From assembly GCA_028565635.1 (NCBI GenBank), contig JAOXYB010066734.1:1-10184 (forward strand): a stretch of DNA of 10,184 nt, written 5' to 3'. Shown here piece after piece: positions 1-7,172 of the stretch. The DNA is from Phoronis ovalis. Lineage: Eukaryota > Phoronida > Phoronidae. Within the stretch, counting starts at the first letter, position 1. Each line of letters begins with the position of its first letter. The notes below the pieces were generated by a model. The model had not been told where the DNA came from. It saw only the letters and a list, made by a program, of their open reading frames with translations, and ran no database searches. The translations under genes and the position numbers were made by a program.

Positions 1-84
1 ATGCCATTCCTTTCGCTCAAATAGCCAATTTAAACAGCGTACAATGATGATTCTTCGAATCGTCGTTGTCTTGTTCAACCTTGA

Positions 85-390
85 TTTTTACCATGGTATA
101 TCTTTTTATGTTTATTCGACAATTTTTACCAGGAGAGGTGTGCAAATATATTTTTACCATGGGGTATTCGATAATTAATTACCAATATTATATTTCTTAA
201 AAAAAATTCCGTTGATGTCGTCGATCATAAACTAGCCATGCTAACAGTTTCTTCCGCATTTTTTACCTTGGGGTATACTTTTCGAGAATATTTTTACCGT
301 AGGGTATGGTTTCGCAAATAATTTTGTACCGTGGGATATAGTTTGGAAAGCAATTTTTACCATGGGTTAAGAGTTTTTTTACCTGGGTCG
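85..390 (+). repeat. Cluster of about eight TTTTTACC-N-TGGGGTAT motifs
   Basis: About eight diverged copies of a short motif, best form TTTTTACCATGGGGTAT, begin near 85, 123, 151, 259, 291, 322, 354 and 374. Each has a T-run, then TACC, then a G-run ending in TA. Spacing is irregular, roughly 20 to 110 bases, so this is not a simple satellite. The core TACCATGGTA is itself palindromic. There is no convincing open frame here. It could be the arm of a foldback-type element, because related motifs on the opposite strand follow at 664..934. The family identity is unknown. Confidence 0.6.
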
Positions 391-590
391 GGGGCTCACA
401 ACCATAGTTTTTCAAGTACCACTTGAATAAACCCCATGTTGCATCTTTTCAAATAGACTTTCCCACCGAGGCGTTTTACAAAAAATCTAAATTTTCGAAA
501 TACTCTTTACTACTAATCGATCAGTCTTTTTATTGTACATGTCATTTGGTAGTAATACGGTATGTAATACACCATGTCGTGTGTTTCGGC

Positions 591-626
591 TGGTGTTTTG
601 ACACCAGGTGGTGTTTTGACACCAGG
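591..626. repeat. Two perfect tandem copies of an 18-bp hairpin unit
   Basis: Two identical 18-bp units lie back to back at 591..608 and 609..626. Each unit contains an inverted repeat, TGGTGT and ACACCA around a four-base TTTG loop. The pair lies between the two oppositely oriented motif clusters of this region. The perfect identity of the copies points to a recent duplication. Confidence 0.85.
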
Positions 627-663
627 ATATTTGTCGAAGATTTTTCTAGTAAAAATGTGTGGC

Positions 664-934
664 CCAGGGTAAAAAACCCTGACCATGTGGTAAATAACTG
701 TCACCAAAAATATACCCTATGGTAAACAAAAAAACACGTAAACAGCTCCCCCAATACATGTATTAAATTCACTTGCAAATTATGTACCCTGTGAACATTT
801 GCGGAACTTAATTTTCCATACATCTCGTTAATACGTTTAAAAACACAATGGATACATTGAACCTGCGGTAAATAATTTTTGAAATATGCTATGTGGTAAT
901 ATACAATAAGGCACATATACACTGTGGTAAATCA
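664..934 (-). repeat. Same short motif family in opposite orientation
   Basis: About six copies of the motif seen at 85..390 occur here reversed, as CC-N-TNTGGTAAA-like strings near 664, 683, 713, 861, 889 and 920. The clearest is TACCCTATGGTAAAC at 713. A small inverted repeat, CAGGGT and ACCCTG around five A, sits at 665..680. With the forward cluster this gives a loose inverted arrangement with its centre between about 391 and 663. The copies are too diverged to name a family. Confidence 0.5.
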
Positions 935-964
935 GACTTTGCGAAGCGTGAAATAGAGGGGGTA

Positions 965-1019
965 GGGGGTATCCCCCAAGGTACAATGCTCGCACTAAAA
1001 AATTGGCAATGCTCGCACT
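965..1019. repeat. G5/C5 hairpin and 13-bp direct repeat
   Basis: GGGGG and CCCCC arms around TAT form a hairpin at 965..977. It is followed by two identical 13-bp copies of CAATGCTCGCACT at 984..996 and 1007..1019, 23 bases apart. Similar G-run/C-run palindromes occur at 4476..4489 and 9901..9915, which suggests related repeat ends scattered through the window. Confidence 0.6.
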
Positions 1020-1280
1020 TTAACAAGAACAATTAACAACCAAAAAAAAACGGTCCCCAAAAAAAATCGACAACCAAGAAAAAAAAAACGTCGACAAAAC
1101 CCAATGCTCCGAAATATCCTGTGGGAGAGGAAAAGGGGTCCTATTGATAGCATATGTATATTGTAATTGAATGGGGGGTTTGGATGAAATTTTCTCAGAG
1201 CTGGTCAAATAAGCATTATGACTCGTTATGCATGCTCACATGTTTCCTACTGCACAACTGTTTTTTGCATAGTTTCAAAA
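1020..1280. other. Non-coding stretch with A-runs
   Basis: Between about 1040 and 1092 three runs of eight to ten A are separated by short GC-containing spacers (CGGTCCCC, TCGACAACC, CGTCGAC). No gene is recognised. The remainder up to the candidate polyadenylation signal would be downstream flank of the minus-strand Patched-like gene. Confidence 0.4.
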
Positions 1281-1286
1281 TTTATT
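1281..1286 (-). promoter_or_regulatory. Candidate polyadenylation signal of the Patched-like gene
   Basis: The minus strand reads AATAAA here, about 105 bases past the stop codon at 1393..1391. That is a sensible distance for a short 3' untranslated region. The hexamer is common by chance in AT-rich DNA, so the assignment rests on position only. Confidence 0.4.
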
Positions 1287-1390
1287 TCTGGAAACTCGTC
1301 TGCAGGTATAGTTTTTAAAGATAGCAGTTTAAGATGACGTGCTACGGGCGTGCTACTGGTTCATAGTCCTTGTCACATTTGTTATTTGTT

Positions 1391-2608
1391 TTAAGACCGG
1401 TTAGGAGCTTTAGTTGTTAAACACATAGCAACAGGAACAAACATTAAACCATGTATAGACCCAAATAAAATAACTAAAAACATGATTTTGAAAAATGTAC
1501 GAATAATATATGCCTCGGATACCCCTAAGACTGCAACACCCAGTAATGTAAATATAGCACTCTGTACTATTGGTACGTCTAAACCAGAGAGAGCGGAAAT
1601 CATGCGATCATTTGGATATTGATTATCTGCTACACTGTAGGGATACCCAATATGAGCACCAAAATCAGCGCAAAATCCTATGCTCATGACATCCCATGTT
1701 TATCATCGCAACTGAATCCAAGCTAACGTTCCAGAAAGTCATAAAACCAATTACTCCAGTACATACTGAAACTATCTTAGCTAGCACCCACAAGGATACA
1801 ATAGGGCTGGTGATTAAATGTAGGGACACAATTATCATACACGCAGTTACTATAGCTAGTGTTTGTAACGTATTTGGTAATATAGTCAAGTACTGATCAT
1901 AAAATATAAAAGCTGGATGATACTGTTACATTAAATTTGGATTCATGCAAATGTGACCATTTGTTTTTCATCATTTGTATCAAACACATCTTTCGCCAGG
2001 ACTAGCACTCTGAATGCAAGAATTTTTGTTTTGTCGTCATTCCATTTTAGGTCTAACTGGTAGTTTTGTATTTCAGAAAATGCTGGCTCAGATAACAAAT
2101 TTGCCACAAGTACACCGTGAAAATTTTCAGTTGTTGTGTTTATATTTAATATTGTTTTACATATATTTCCAAAAGTCGTGAATCCAAGAAATCACGAATT
2201 CGTTTCCATAAAAATATCCAGTATCCGGCTTTCAGTTTTTCAACAATTTTTTCCAAGTCATTAAAGAACTTTTTTGAAGTGTAATCAATCTCACCTTGAA
2301 ATATTAATTGCGTATAATAGTAATGACTCAAAAAATATTTTCCCCCGAAATCATAATATTTGATAGCATAAGAATTGTCTTGAGCTAGATGTTTTAACTC
2401 GGGACCTTCATTTAGGAATATACTAAATATATAACAATTACACCTAATTTGACTGGTGATTTCGCCAATAGTGGAGCGTAGTAATATCGGAAGAAAATAA
2501 CGCCTGAGTGTGAATTGTTCGGTGATGGACTTTTTCGGGTGTCATTTTCTACACTTTCGTTCTCGTTAGCGTTGGCATCAATGACAGGCGATTCAGGTAA
2601 ACGCCCTC
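1391..2608 (-). pseudogene. Patched-related membrane protein, C-terminal exon with six frame breaks
   Basis: This exon encodes the second half of a Patched-domain (PTCHD/PTR-like) RND-type membrane protein. In order it reads: a polar Ser/Asn/Glu-rich cytoplasmic loop (2606 to about 2490); the helix entered through YYAPLLAKSPVKLGVIVIYL; the second extracellular loop with ELKHLAQDNSYAIKYYDF (about 2391), SWIHDFWKY (about 2186) and LAFRVLVLAKDV (about 2010); then the last helices, with ILPNTLQTLAI (about 1883), GVIGFMTFW, the helix motif IGFCADFGAH, LLGVAVLG and MFLVILFGSIHGLMFVPV. It ends at a TAA at 1393. The acceptor is CAG at 2611..2609. The frame changes near 2413-2419, 2220, 2159, 1945, 1923 and 1688. 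At the first break about eight to ten residues that family members have are also missing. Stops appear only where a frame has been left. Homology was judged from memory of the family; it may be a real gene with assembly indels. Confidence 0.85.
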
Positions 2609-3458
2609 CTGCACAACATATACTATATGTGACAGGGTATTGTAGTAGATTATTATAATTACATTTACATTAGAATGCAAACCCCTGCACTAGTGGGTAT
2701 AACCTGCTGTGCTGTCTTATTTAAGCTTCTACATCCCAGTATAGATTGGTCAGTCACACAAGAAATTACTGCATGTGGATCACACATCCACACCTTAGAC
2801 CTGCTTGGCAACTATCATGTATTCTTATAGAAATACAGTATGGTACTACAACCAGAAATAATATCATCTTTGAAATAATTTCATCACATGCACATCATCC
2901 CAAAAATACAGACGTTAAAGAAAGCGAGACTTTTGCTCTACAAAAAAAGAACGCATTCTTTACTACTGAGTATGGCCTGTTCTTCCTTTGTATACAGTTA
3001 TATTTTATACGCCTACGACTGTATTATTTATCTATTTCCTTTACGCTGACCATGGTGATTACTGCCATAAAACAATAGTTGGAGCACTCAATTTGAACTT
3101 ATTTTTGTACAAATTCCCACCAGGTGGACTTAAGTCATGCGAAGATGAGCTAAAAGTATGTTGCTGTAGCTACTGGAGTGGCCAAGACTTTTAGTTTAAT
3201 GCAATCTGATGATATAGGAATTGAAATATGAAGTAATTGTAACAGACAACGTAACTTTTAGGACATGGTCAGCATTTTTGATTTACGTTGGCATAATAGA
3301 GAAAAAAACACAACATAACTTCGAAATAGAGCTTCCCGTTATACGTTACTGATTTAATCTTAACTTGTGATTTCTAAGAGCCACTTTTAATAAATTTAAA
3401 TTACCTCGTTTTAAGAAAAATGACAAACTGCACTATACACTTATCTAATAAAGCTTAC
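2609..3458 (-). other. Phase-1 GT-AG intron of the Patched-like gene
   Basis: On the minus strand the intron begins GTAAGC at 3458 and ends TTGTGCAG at 2609. The upstream exon leaves one base (G at 3459). The downstream exon supplies GA, giving a Gly codon, after which the correct frame opens. This phase agreement supports both splice sites. The 850-bp interior is AT-rich. It holds a small hairpin at 2774..2792 (TGTGGAT and ATCCACA around CACAC) and no recognisable coding segment. Open frames here on the plus strand (2746..3194) resemble no protein I know. An intron also argues against a processed, retrotransposed copy. Confidence 0.75.
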
Positions 3459-3835
3459 CCGATTGCTCTTTAGAAAGGACTCGAACGCAGGTCCAAGCAT
3501 GCCTATTTTGGTCTTCCCGTTTGCCAGTTAATGCCATACAGGCGCCAAAAAAGTAATTTGGTAAAGATAGTCAAATAATATAGCTACACCCATGTAAAGG
3601 CAAAATATCGAACAGCAGGGTAATATGATATAGCTCCAATTACAAATCCAAGGAAATCGGTGATAGACGTTATGGTTATTGAAACAGCGGTGTCGGAGTA
3701 AGCCATGCAGTACCATGCGCTCTTCTACAGTTAAACGATGATCGGTACGCCGCCACGCTGATAACATTACAAACATGTCATCGGCACCTATAGGTACAAA
3801 AAGCAAAAAAAAATCGAAACTCGCGTATGTGAGCT
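3459..3835 (-). pseudogene. Patched-related membrane protein, sterol-sensing-domain exon with three frame breaks
   Basis: This exon encodes part of the sterol-sensing domain, upstream of the exon at 2608..1391. It opens after a good acceptor (pyrimidine-rich tract ending TTTATACAG at 3836). It then reads LTYASFDFFLLF, GADDMFVMLSAWRRTD, a segment in a second frame with AYSDTAVSITITSITDFLGF and GAISYYPAVR, then CLYMGVAILFDYLYQIT, and finally CMALTGKREDQNRHAW before the donor at 3458. The GADDMF stretch matches the conserved acidic helix motif of RND transporters and Patched. The first Gly expected in GxxxD is Pro here. The frame gains a base in 3713..3707 and loses one near 3609, which restores it. 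It loses another in a run of six T (3552..3547), where seven would keep the frame. The preceding exons (helix 1 and loop 1) were not found in the window. Confidence 0.85.
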
Positions 3836-4475
3836 CTGTATAAATAAAGAGTAATGTTGATAATGATAATAAAATTTGCATGGTCCAGTAATGACAAACG
3901 GAACGCGTTTAGAGAATTATCTACTTTTAACTTTTCTTTGAACAGTAGAATGCATTCAGTGGTGCTTTTGCTTTACAAACCGCAGACTAGAAATTTCTAA
4001 ATTCGAGTTGAAATTAAATTATTAACTGCCGGCCAACCGTGACAAAAATTACTCTATTTCACTTCCGGTTCAAATTTTACATTGACATTGAAACAGAGAT
4101 CTTGCAGATGAATTACACACAGGTAACACAATGCTAAAAAAGGCACATCAATTGCCATTAGCGAGAATTTTTGGTTTTGCAACATTAAGTATTTCTGTGT
4201 ATGCGCATTAATTAATATGTCAATAATTATGTCTCAGTTTTTGGCTAGTTTGGAAGCAATTTCTCACCAAGGTCTCTAAAATCCCAAGTAACTAACCATA
4301 ACAGTACGGTGAAATTTCATTTTTTCATTGACGGATTTATTCAAAAATTTGCAATCTGTATAATCAATATATAAAAGAAGTTTAGAGTTATAAAAGTGGT
4401 ACAATGTCATGGCAAAAGAGTTCAAGAATGCACCAGATTACAGGAAATCACATAAAATGTTCAATAATTTTCCCA
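3836..4475. other. Non-coding, AT-rich; upstream intron of the Patched-like gene
   Basis: No coding segment is recognised on either strand. If the gene continues upstream, this is intron. Its last bases, on the minus strand about 3880 to 3836, form an acceptor-like TTATTATCA...TTTATACAG tract. A Met-started open frame reaching 3881 reads through this tract, but its first residues do not match the family, so I place the exon start at 3835. Confidence 0.45.
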
Positions 4476-4489
4476 GGGGGCATGCCCCC
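4476..4489. repeat. Perfect 14-bp GC palindrome
   Basis: GGGGGCATGCCCCC is its own reverse complement. It sits in AT-rich sequence just before a degenerate periodic repeat and may be a landmark of one of the dispersed repeats in this genome. No function is evident. Confidence 0.7.
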
Positions 4490-4513
4490 CAGACCCAATG
4501 CTTCAATTTTAAT

Positions 4514-4642
4514 TTCTGACCAGTGAAAGGGCATGTTTTTACTTCAGGTCTGCCAAAGGGTATGATTTTTGCTAATTTAAGTGTAAAGTCTGCCAAAGGG
4601 TCACTTTTTAAACCTACAAGTCTTTCAAAGGGGTGCTTTTTT
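4514..4642. repeat. Degenerate 30-40 bp periodic repeat (GTCTGCCAAAGGG...TTTTT)
   Basis: Four units begin near 4514, 4548, 4588 and 4619. Each carries a variant of GTCTGCCAAAGGG, then five to eight mixed bases, then a run of at least five T. The second and third units share GTCTGCCAAAGGGT exactly. The first (CTGACCAGTGAAAGGG) and last (GTCTTTCAAAGGGG) are diverged. Spacing is about 30 to 40 bases. No open reading frame spans it. Confidence 0.65.
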
Positions 4643-4831
4643 AGCAGCCTATATATACGCGCTTAGGGGCTTTTTTTAAACCTGTGTACGCACATGTGGA
4701 CCCACCCTTTACATAAGTGATCACCCCGGGATAATTACATCAGTTGATATATTTACTCATTTGGATGTTAATCAAAAATTTATTAGTTACATATGACATA
4801 TCTTTATTCAATAGGTTAAAAGAAAGTGTAA

Positions 4832-5065
4832 AAAAATAATTTAACGTGTCCAATATGTCATTTAAAATCCAAAATCAGTGGTACGTACTTCAATCCAAAA
4901 TGTGGCCACATGCTTTTTGTTCGGTCTGTCAAAATGGACGACTGATGTATTCCGTGTCCATTGTGCAAAGAGGATTTTCACTTTGGTGATGCTAGGAAAA
5001 TAGACGGGGGGAGTTTAAAAATATTATGTTGTCATTACCTGTTGAATGTACTATTGGTAATTTAG
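4832..5065 (+). pseudogene. Degraded TRIM-like RING-finger fragment
   Basis: One frame reads LTCPIC (4841..4858), a short insert, YFNPKCGHM (about 4886..4912), a stop at 4940..4942, then CIPCPLCKEDF and GGSLKILCCHYLLNVLL before a TAG at 5063. This is the layout of a RING domain of TRIM-type E3 ubiquitin ligases: Cys-x2-Cys, a loop, Cys-Gly-His, then Cys-Pro-x-Cys and a GG...LLN linker. Counting zinc ligands, C1, C2, C3, H4, C7 and C8 are present. The C5 position is Phe (TTT where TGT is expected) and C6 is Ser (TCT where TGT is expected). A TGA interrupts the domain, perhaps from CGA. No start codon, B-box, coiled coil or C-terminal domain was found, and stops lie on both sides. It is a relic, not a working gene. 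A Cys-rich chance frame is possible but less likely, given motif order and spacing. Confidence 0.65.
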
Positions 5066-5498
5066 AAGGGGAACTAGAGAATATGATACATGTGTGTTAA
5101 CCAGGATATGAATATAAATCCTATTCCTGCTAATATTCCGGTCTTACAACCTAATGCACTACTGTTACCTGTGGACATTCAAACGTCAACCCCAAGAGGT
5201 GACCAAGATGAATGCAATGTTGTGGGATTAAAAATCAAATTGAACAACTAAAAGCTGTCATGATAATTTATCTCCCATCTGTTTTTCAATTCCATTGATT
5301 TCTTACATTTAAAAGGTATTTCATATATTTTACCTACAATTATTATAAAAATATATGGTTTACAATGTATGTTAATACCAAAAATGCAATGACAATGTTC
5401 TCCACAATCACATACACTCACGATCACAGGATTAACTTAAACCCATGACCTTCAAAAAGCATGCTTTGTTAGTAGAATACTTACTGTTGGAATATGCT
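5066..5498. other. Non-coding stretch after the RING relic
   Basis: A proline-containing open stretch of 55 codons (5087..5251) continues in the same frame as the RING relic after three stops. It does not look like a B-box or coiled coil. Beyond 5252 the sequence is AT-rich without recognisable features, up to the tandem repeat that starts near 5499. Confidence 0.35.
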
Positions 5499-5920
5499 TC
5501 GCGGCTATAGACTTATTGTTACGTGCCCTTTCGAGAACAAACATGGCCTACAGTCGGCCATATTGGAAGTAATCTAGGTCAAAAGTACACATAGTATGTA
5601 CTGCGACCTGGACTTGCTGTGTGCAGAATATGAAACTGATCGGAAATAAACTGATGTGCAATCTCGCGAACCAACATGGCCACCAGTCGGCCATGTTGGA
5701 AGTAATCTGGGTCAATATTACACATATCCTGATCAGATAAAAACTGAAGCAGTTATTGCGAGACAGTGAAAGTGTTACGCACGACAAAAAATGTCCAAGA
5801 ATCATTTCCACATTTGACCTACTTCTCAAGGTCATTTTAAAATGTCACCTGGCCTAGGCCACCCATCAATCTATGGCCTTCCTAGAACCACCTTTGAATC
5901 GTCCAGGTAGCGCTTTATCT
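5499..5920. repeat. Tandem repeat unit, copy 1 (422 bp)
   Basis: First full copy of a unit that begins TCGCGGCTATAGACTTATTG and ends near the next such start at 5921. It holds two related palindromic cores, AACATGGCC and GGCCATATT around 7 bases (5540..5564), and the 11-bp perfect CCAACATGGCC and GGCCATGTTGG (5671..5699). Each core is followed by GGAAGTAAT and a GGTCA. Near the end TGACCT and AGGTCA face outward across eight bases (5815..5834). Compared with copy 2 it lacks 14 bases before the second core and 40 bases after it. Minus-strand open frames across the unit (LDYFQYGRL-type strings) arise from the repeat and match no protein I know. Confidence 0.85.
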
Positions 5921-6391
5921 TCGCGGCTATAGACTTATTGCTATGTGCCCTTTCAAGAACAAATATGGCTGCCAGTCGGCCATATTGGAAGTAATCTAGG
6001 TCAAAAGTACACATAGCATGTACTGCGACCAGGACTTGCTCTGTGCAGAATATGAAACTGATCGGATATAAACTGAAGGTGTTATTAAGACGTGCAATCT
6101 CGCGAACCAACATGGCCGCCAGTCGGCCATGTTGGAAGTAATCCGGGTCAATATTACACATAACCTGTGTTTTGTCCTGTACTTACTGTGTACCGAATAT
6201 GGAGCTGATCGGATAAAAACTGAAGCAGTTATTGGGAGACAAAGAAAGTGTTATGTGCGACAAAAAATGTCCAAGAATCGTTTCATCATTTGACCTACTT
6301 CTCAAGGTCATTTAAAATTTCACCTAGCCTAGGCTACCCACTTATGGCCTTCCTAGAACCACTTTCGAATCGTGCAGGTAGCCCTTCGTCT
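5921..6391. repeat. Tandem repeat unit, copy 2 (471 bp)
   Basis: Second, longest copy. Its first palindromic core (5962..5986) reads AATATGGC and GCCATATT, fully paired, where copies 1 and 3 have a C opposite an A. Its second core (6107..6135) has the same 11-bp perfect arms as copy 1, with loop GCCAGTC. The segments after the two cores also resemble each other (gaatatg...ctgatcgg.ta.aaactgaag), so the unit itself seems to be an internal duplication of a roughly 150-bp module plus a unique tail. The outward TGACCT and AGGTCA pair is kept at 6291..6310. Confidence 0.85.
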
Positions 6392-6600
6392 TCGCGGCTA
6401 TAGACTTATTGTTACATGCCCTCTCGGGAACAAACATGGCCACCAGTCGGCCATATTGGAAGTAATTAAGGTCAAAATTATAAGTGACCTGCATTTTGAC
6501 CTGTATTTACCCTGTGCCGAATATGAAACCGATCGGGTAAAAACTGAAGCTGTTATCGCGAGACAAAGGAGTGTTACGTACGCAGACGGGGACGCCTACA
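6392..6600. repeat. Tandem repeat unit, copy 3 (partial)
   Basis: Third copy, starting TTCGCGGCTATAGACTTATT. Its core at 6433..6457 is AACATGGCC and GGCCATATT. After the core it joins segments that in copies 1 and 2 follow the second core (CTGTATTTACCCTGTGCCGAATATG, then GATCGGGTAAAAACTGAAGC). It therefore carries one module instead of two, then departs from the unit near 6575 into a GC-richer string leading to the hairpin at 6610. The fused make-up suggests recombination between the two internal modules. Confidence 0.75.
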
Positions 6601-6609
6601 CTACGACTA

Positions 6610-6641
6610 TATGCCCATCCACCACTATGTGGATGGGCATA
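6610..6641. repeat. Perfect hairpin, 13-bp arms
   Basis: TATGCCCATCCAC and GTGGATGGGCATA pair perfectly around the six-base loop CACTAT. It lies directly after the truncated third copy of the tandem repeat, so it may be the end of that element. There is no T-run typical of a terminator, and the surrounding DNA looks eukaryotic. Confidence 0.85.
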
Positions 6642-6649
6642 AAAAGCTG

Positions 6650-7130
6650 AACACTAGCTATGTGAATTTTCAATAAGATGTTGAAGAGGATGTTGATCAT
6701 CTCTTGCACTTAGGAAATGTGGTGCACATGTCTAGCATTCTGTTTCGCAGATCACAAAAAATCATGATCATTTCTTTCTATGGATCATGGCGTCCCAAGA
6801 ATCCCAAATCAACTGTACGCAATTTTACTGCTTTTAGTTATTTAAATCTGCCCCCAGGGGATCTATCAACATGCCAATACAGTTTGCCCCAAGAAAATGT
6901 TTCCCAATGTATGTAATTCTTTGATCATGTCAAATGAAATCGAACCTTTGTTAGTTCTTGGTCGTCTCAATAGGTGGTACCGGTGACACAAACTGTCACG
7001 TGCAACTTTACTAGGCTAGCGGCAACAAGCCAACTTACCTCTACCCCTAACCCATATCTAGTATCACAGAACAGTAACCCAACTTTGGCCCGAGAATGGT
7101 CCGGACTTATTATTACTGGTTGTGAACATT
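6650..7130. other. No recognisable gene
   Basis: Short plus-strand open frames (6704..6916 and 6974..7159) have no signal peptide, domain or motif I recognise, and the second runs into the hairpin at 7135. I see nothing else to support in this stretch. Confidence 0.4.
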
Positions 7131-7134
7131 CTAA

Positions 7135-7172
7135 CATTGGATGTTGTTTTGTAAACTAAACAACATCCAATG
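7135..7172. repeat. Perfect hairpin, 15-bp arms
   Basis: CATTGGATGTTGTTT and AAACAACATCCAATG pair perfectly around the eight-base loop TGTAAACT. This is the longest perfect inverted repeat I found in the window. It might be the remnant of a small foldback element or encode a short hairpin RNA. Nothing else supports transcription. Confidence 0.85.

Noticed and set aside
423-725. 100-residue plus-strand open frame
   Set aside because: It runs through the tandem 18-bp hairpin units and short repeats (WCFDTRWCFDTR) and has no family resemblance.
1696-1896. Plus-strand open frame of 66 residues
   Set aside because: It is the antisense shadow of the Patched-like exon, whose minus-strand translation is clearly the conserved one.
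2746-3194. Two overlapping plus-strand open frames
   Set aside because: They lie in the intron of the Patched-like gene, have AT-driven composition and no recognisable motif.
3836-3881. Extension of the Patched-like exon to a Met codon at 3881
   Set aside because: The segment looks like a splice acceptor tract ending TTTATACAG, and its translation does not resemble the family.
5087-5251. Proline-containing open stretch of 55 codons in frame with the RING relic
   Set aside because: It is separated from the RING by three stops and lacks B-box cysteines or coiled-coil character, so assigning it to the same protein is not supported.
5548-6161. Two minus-strand open frames of about 95 residues with repeated LDYFQYGRLAA strings
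   Set aside because: They lie wholly within the nested tandem repeat and repeat because the DNA does. They show no known domain and cross palindromic cores.
6610-6641. Hairpin as a bacterial-type terminator
   Set aside because: There is no T-run after the stem, and the window is eukaryotic.
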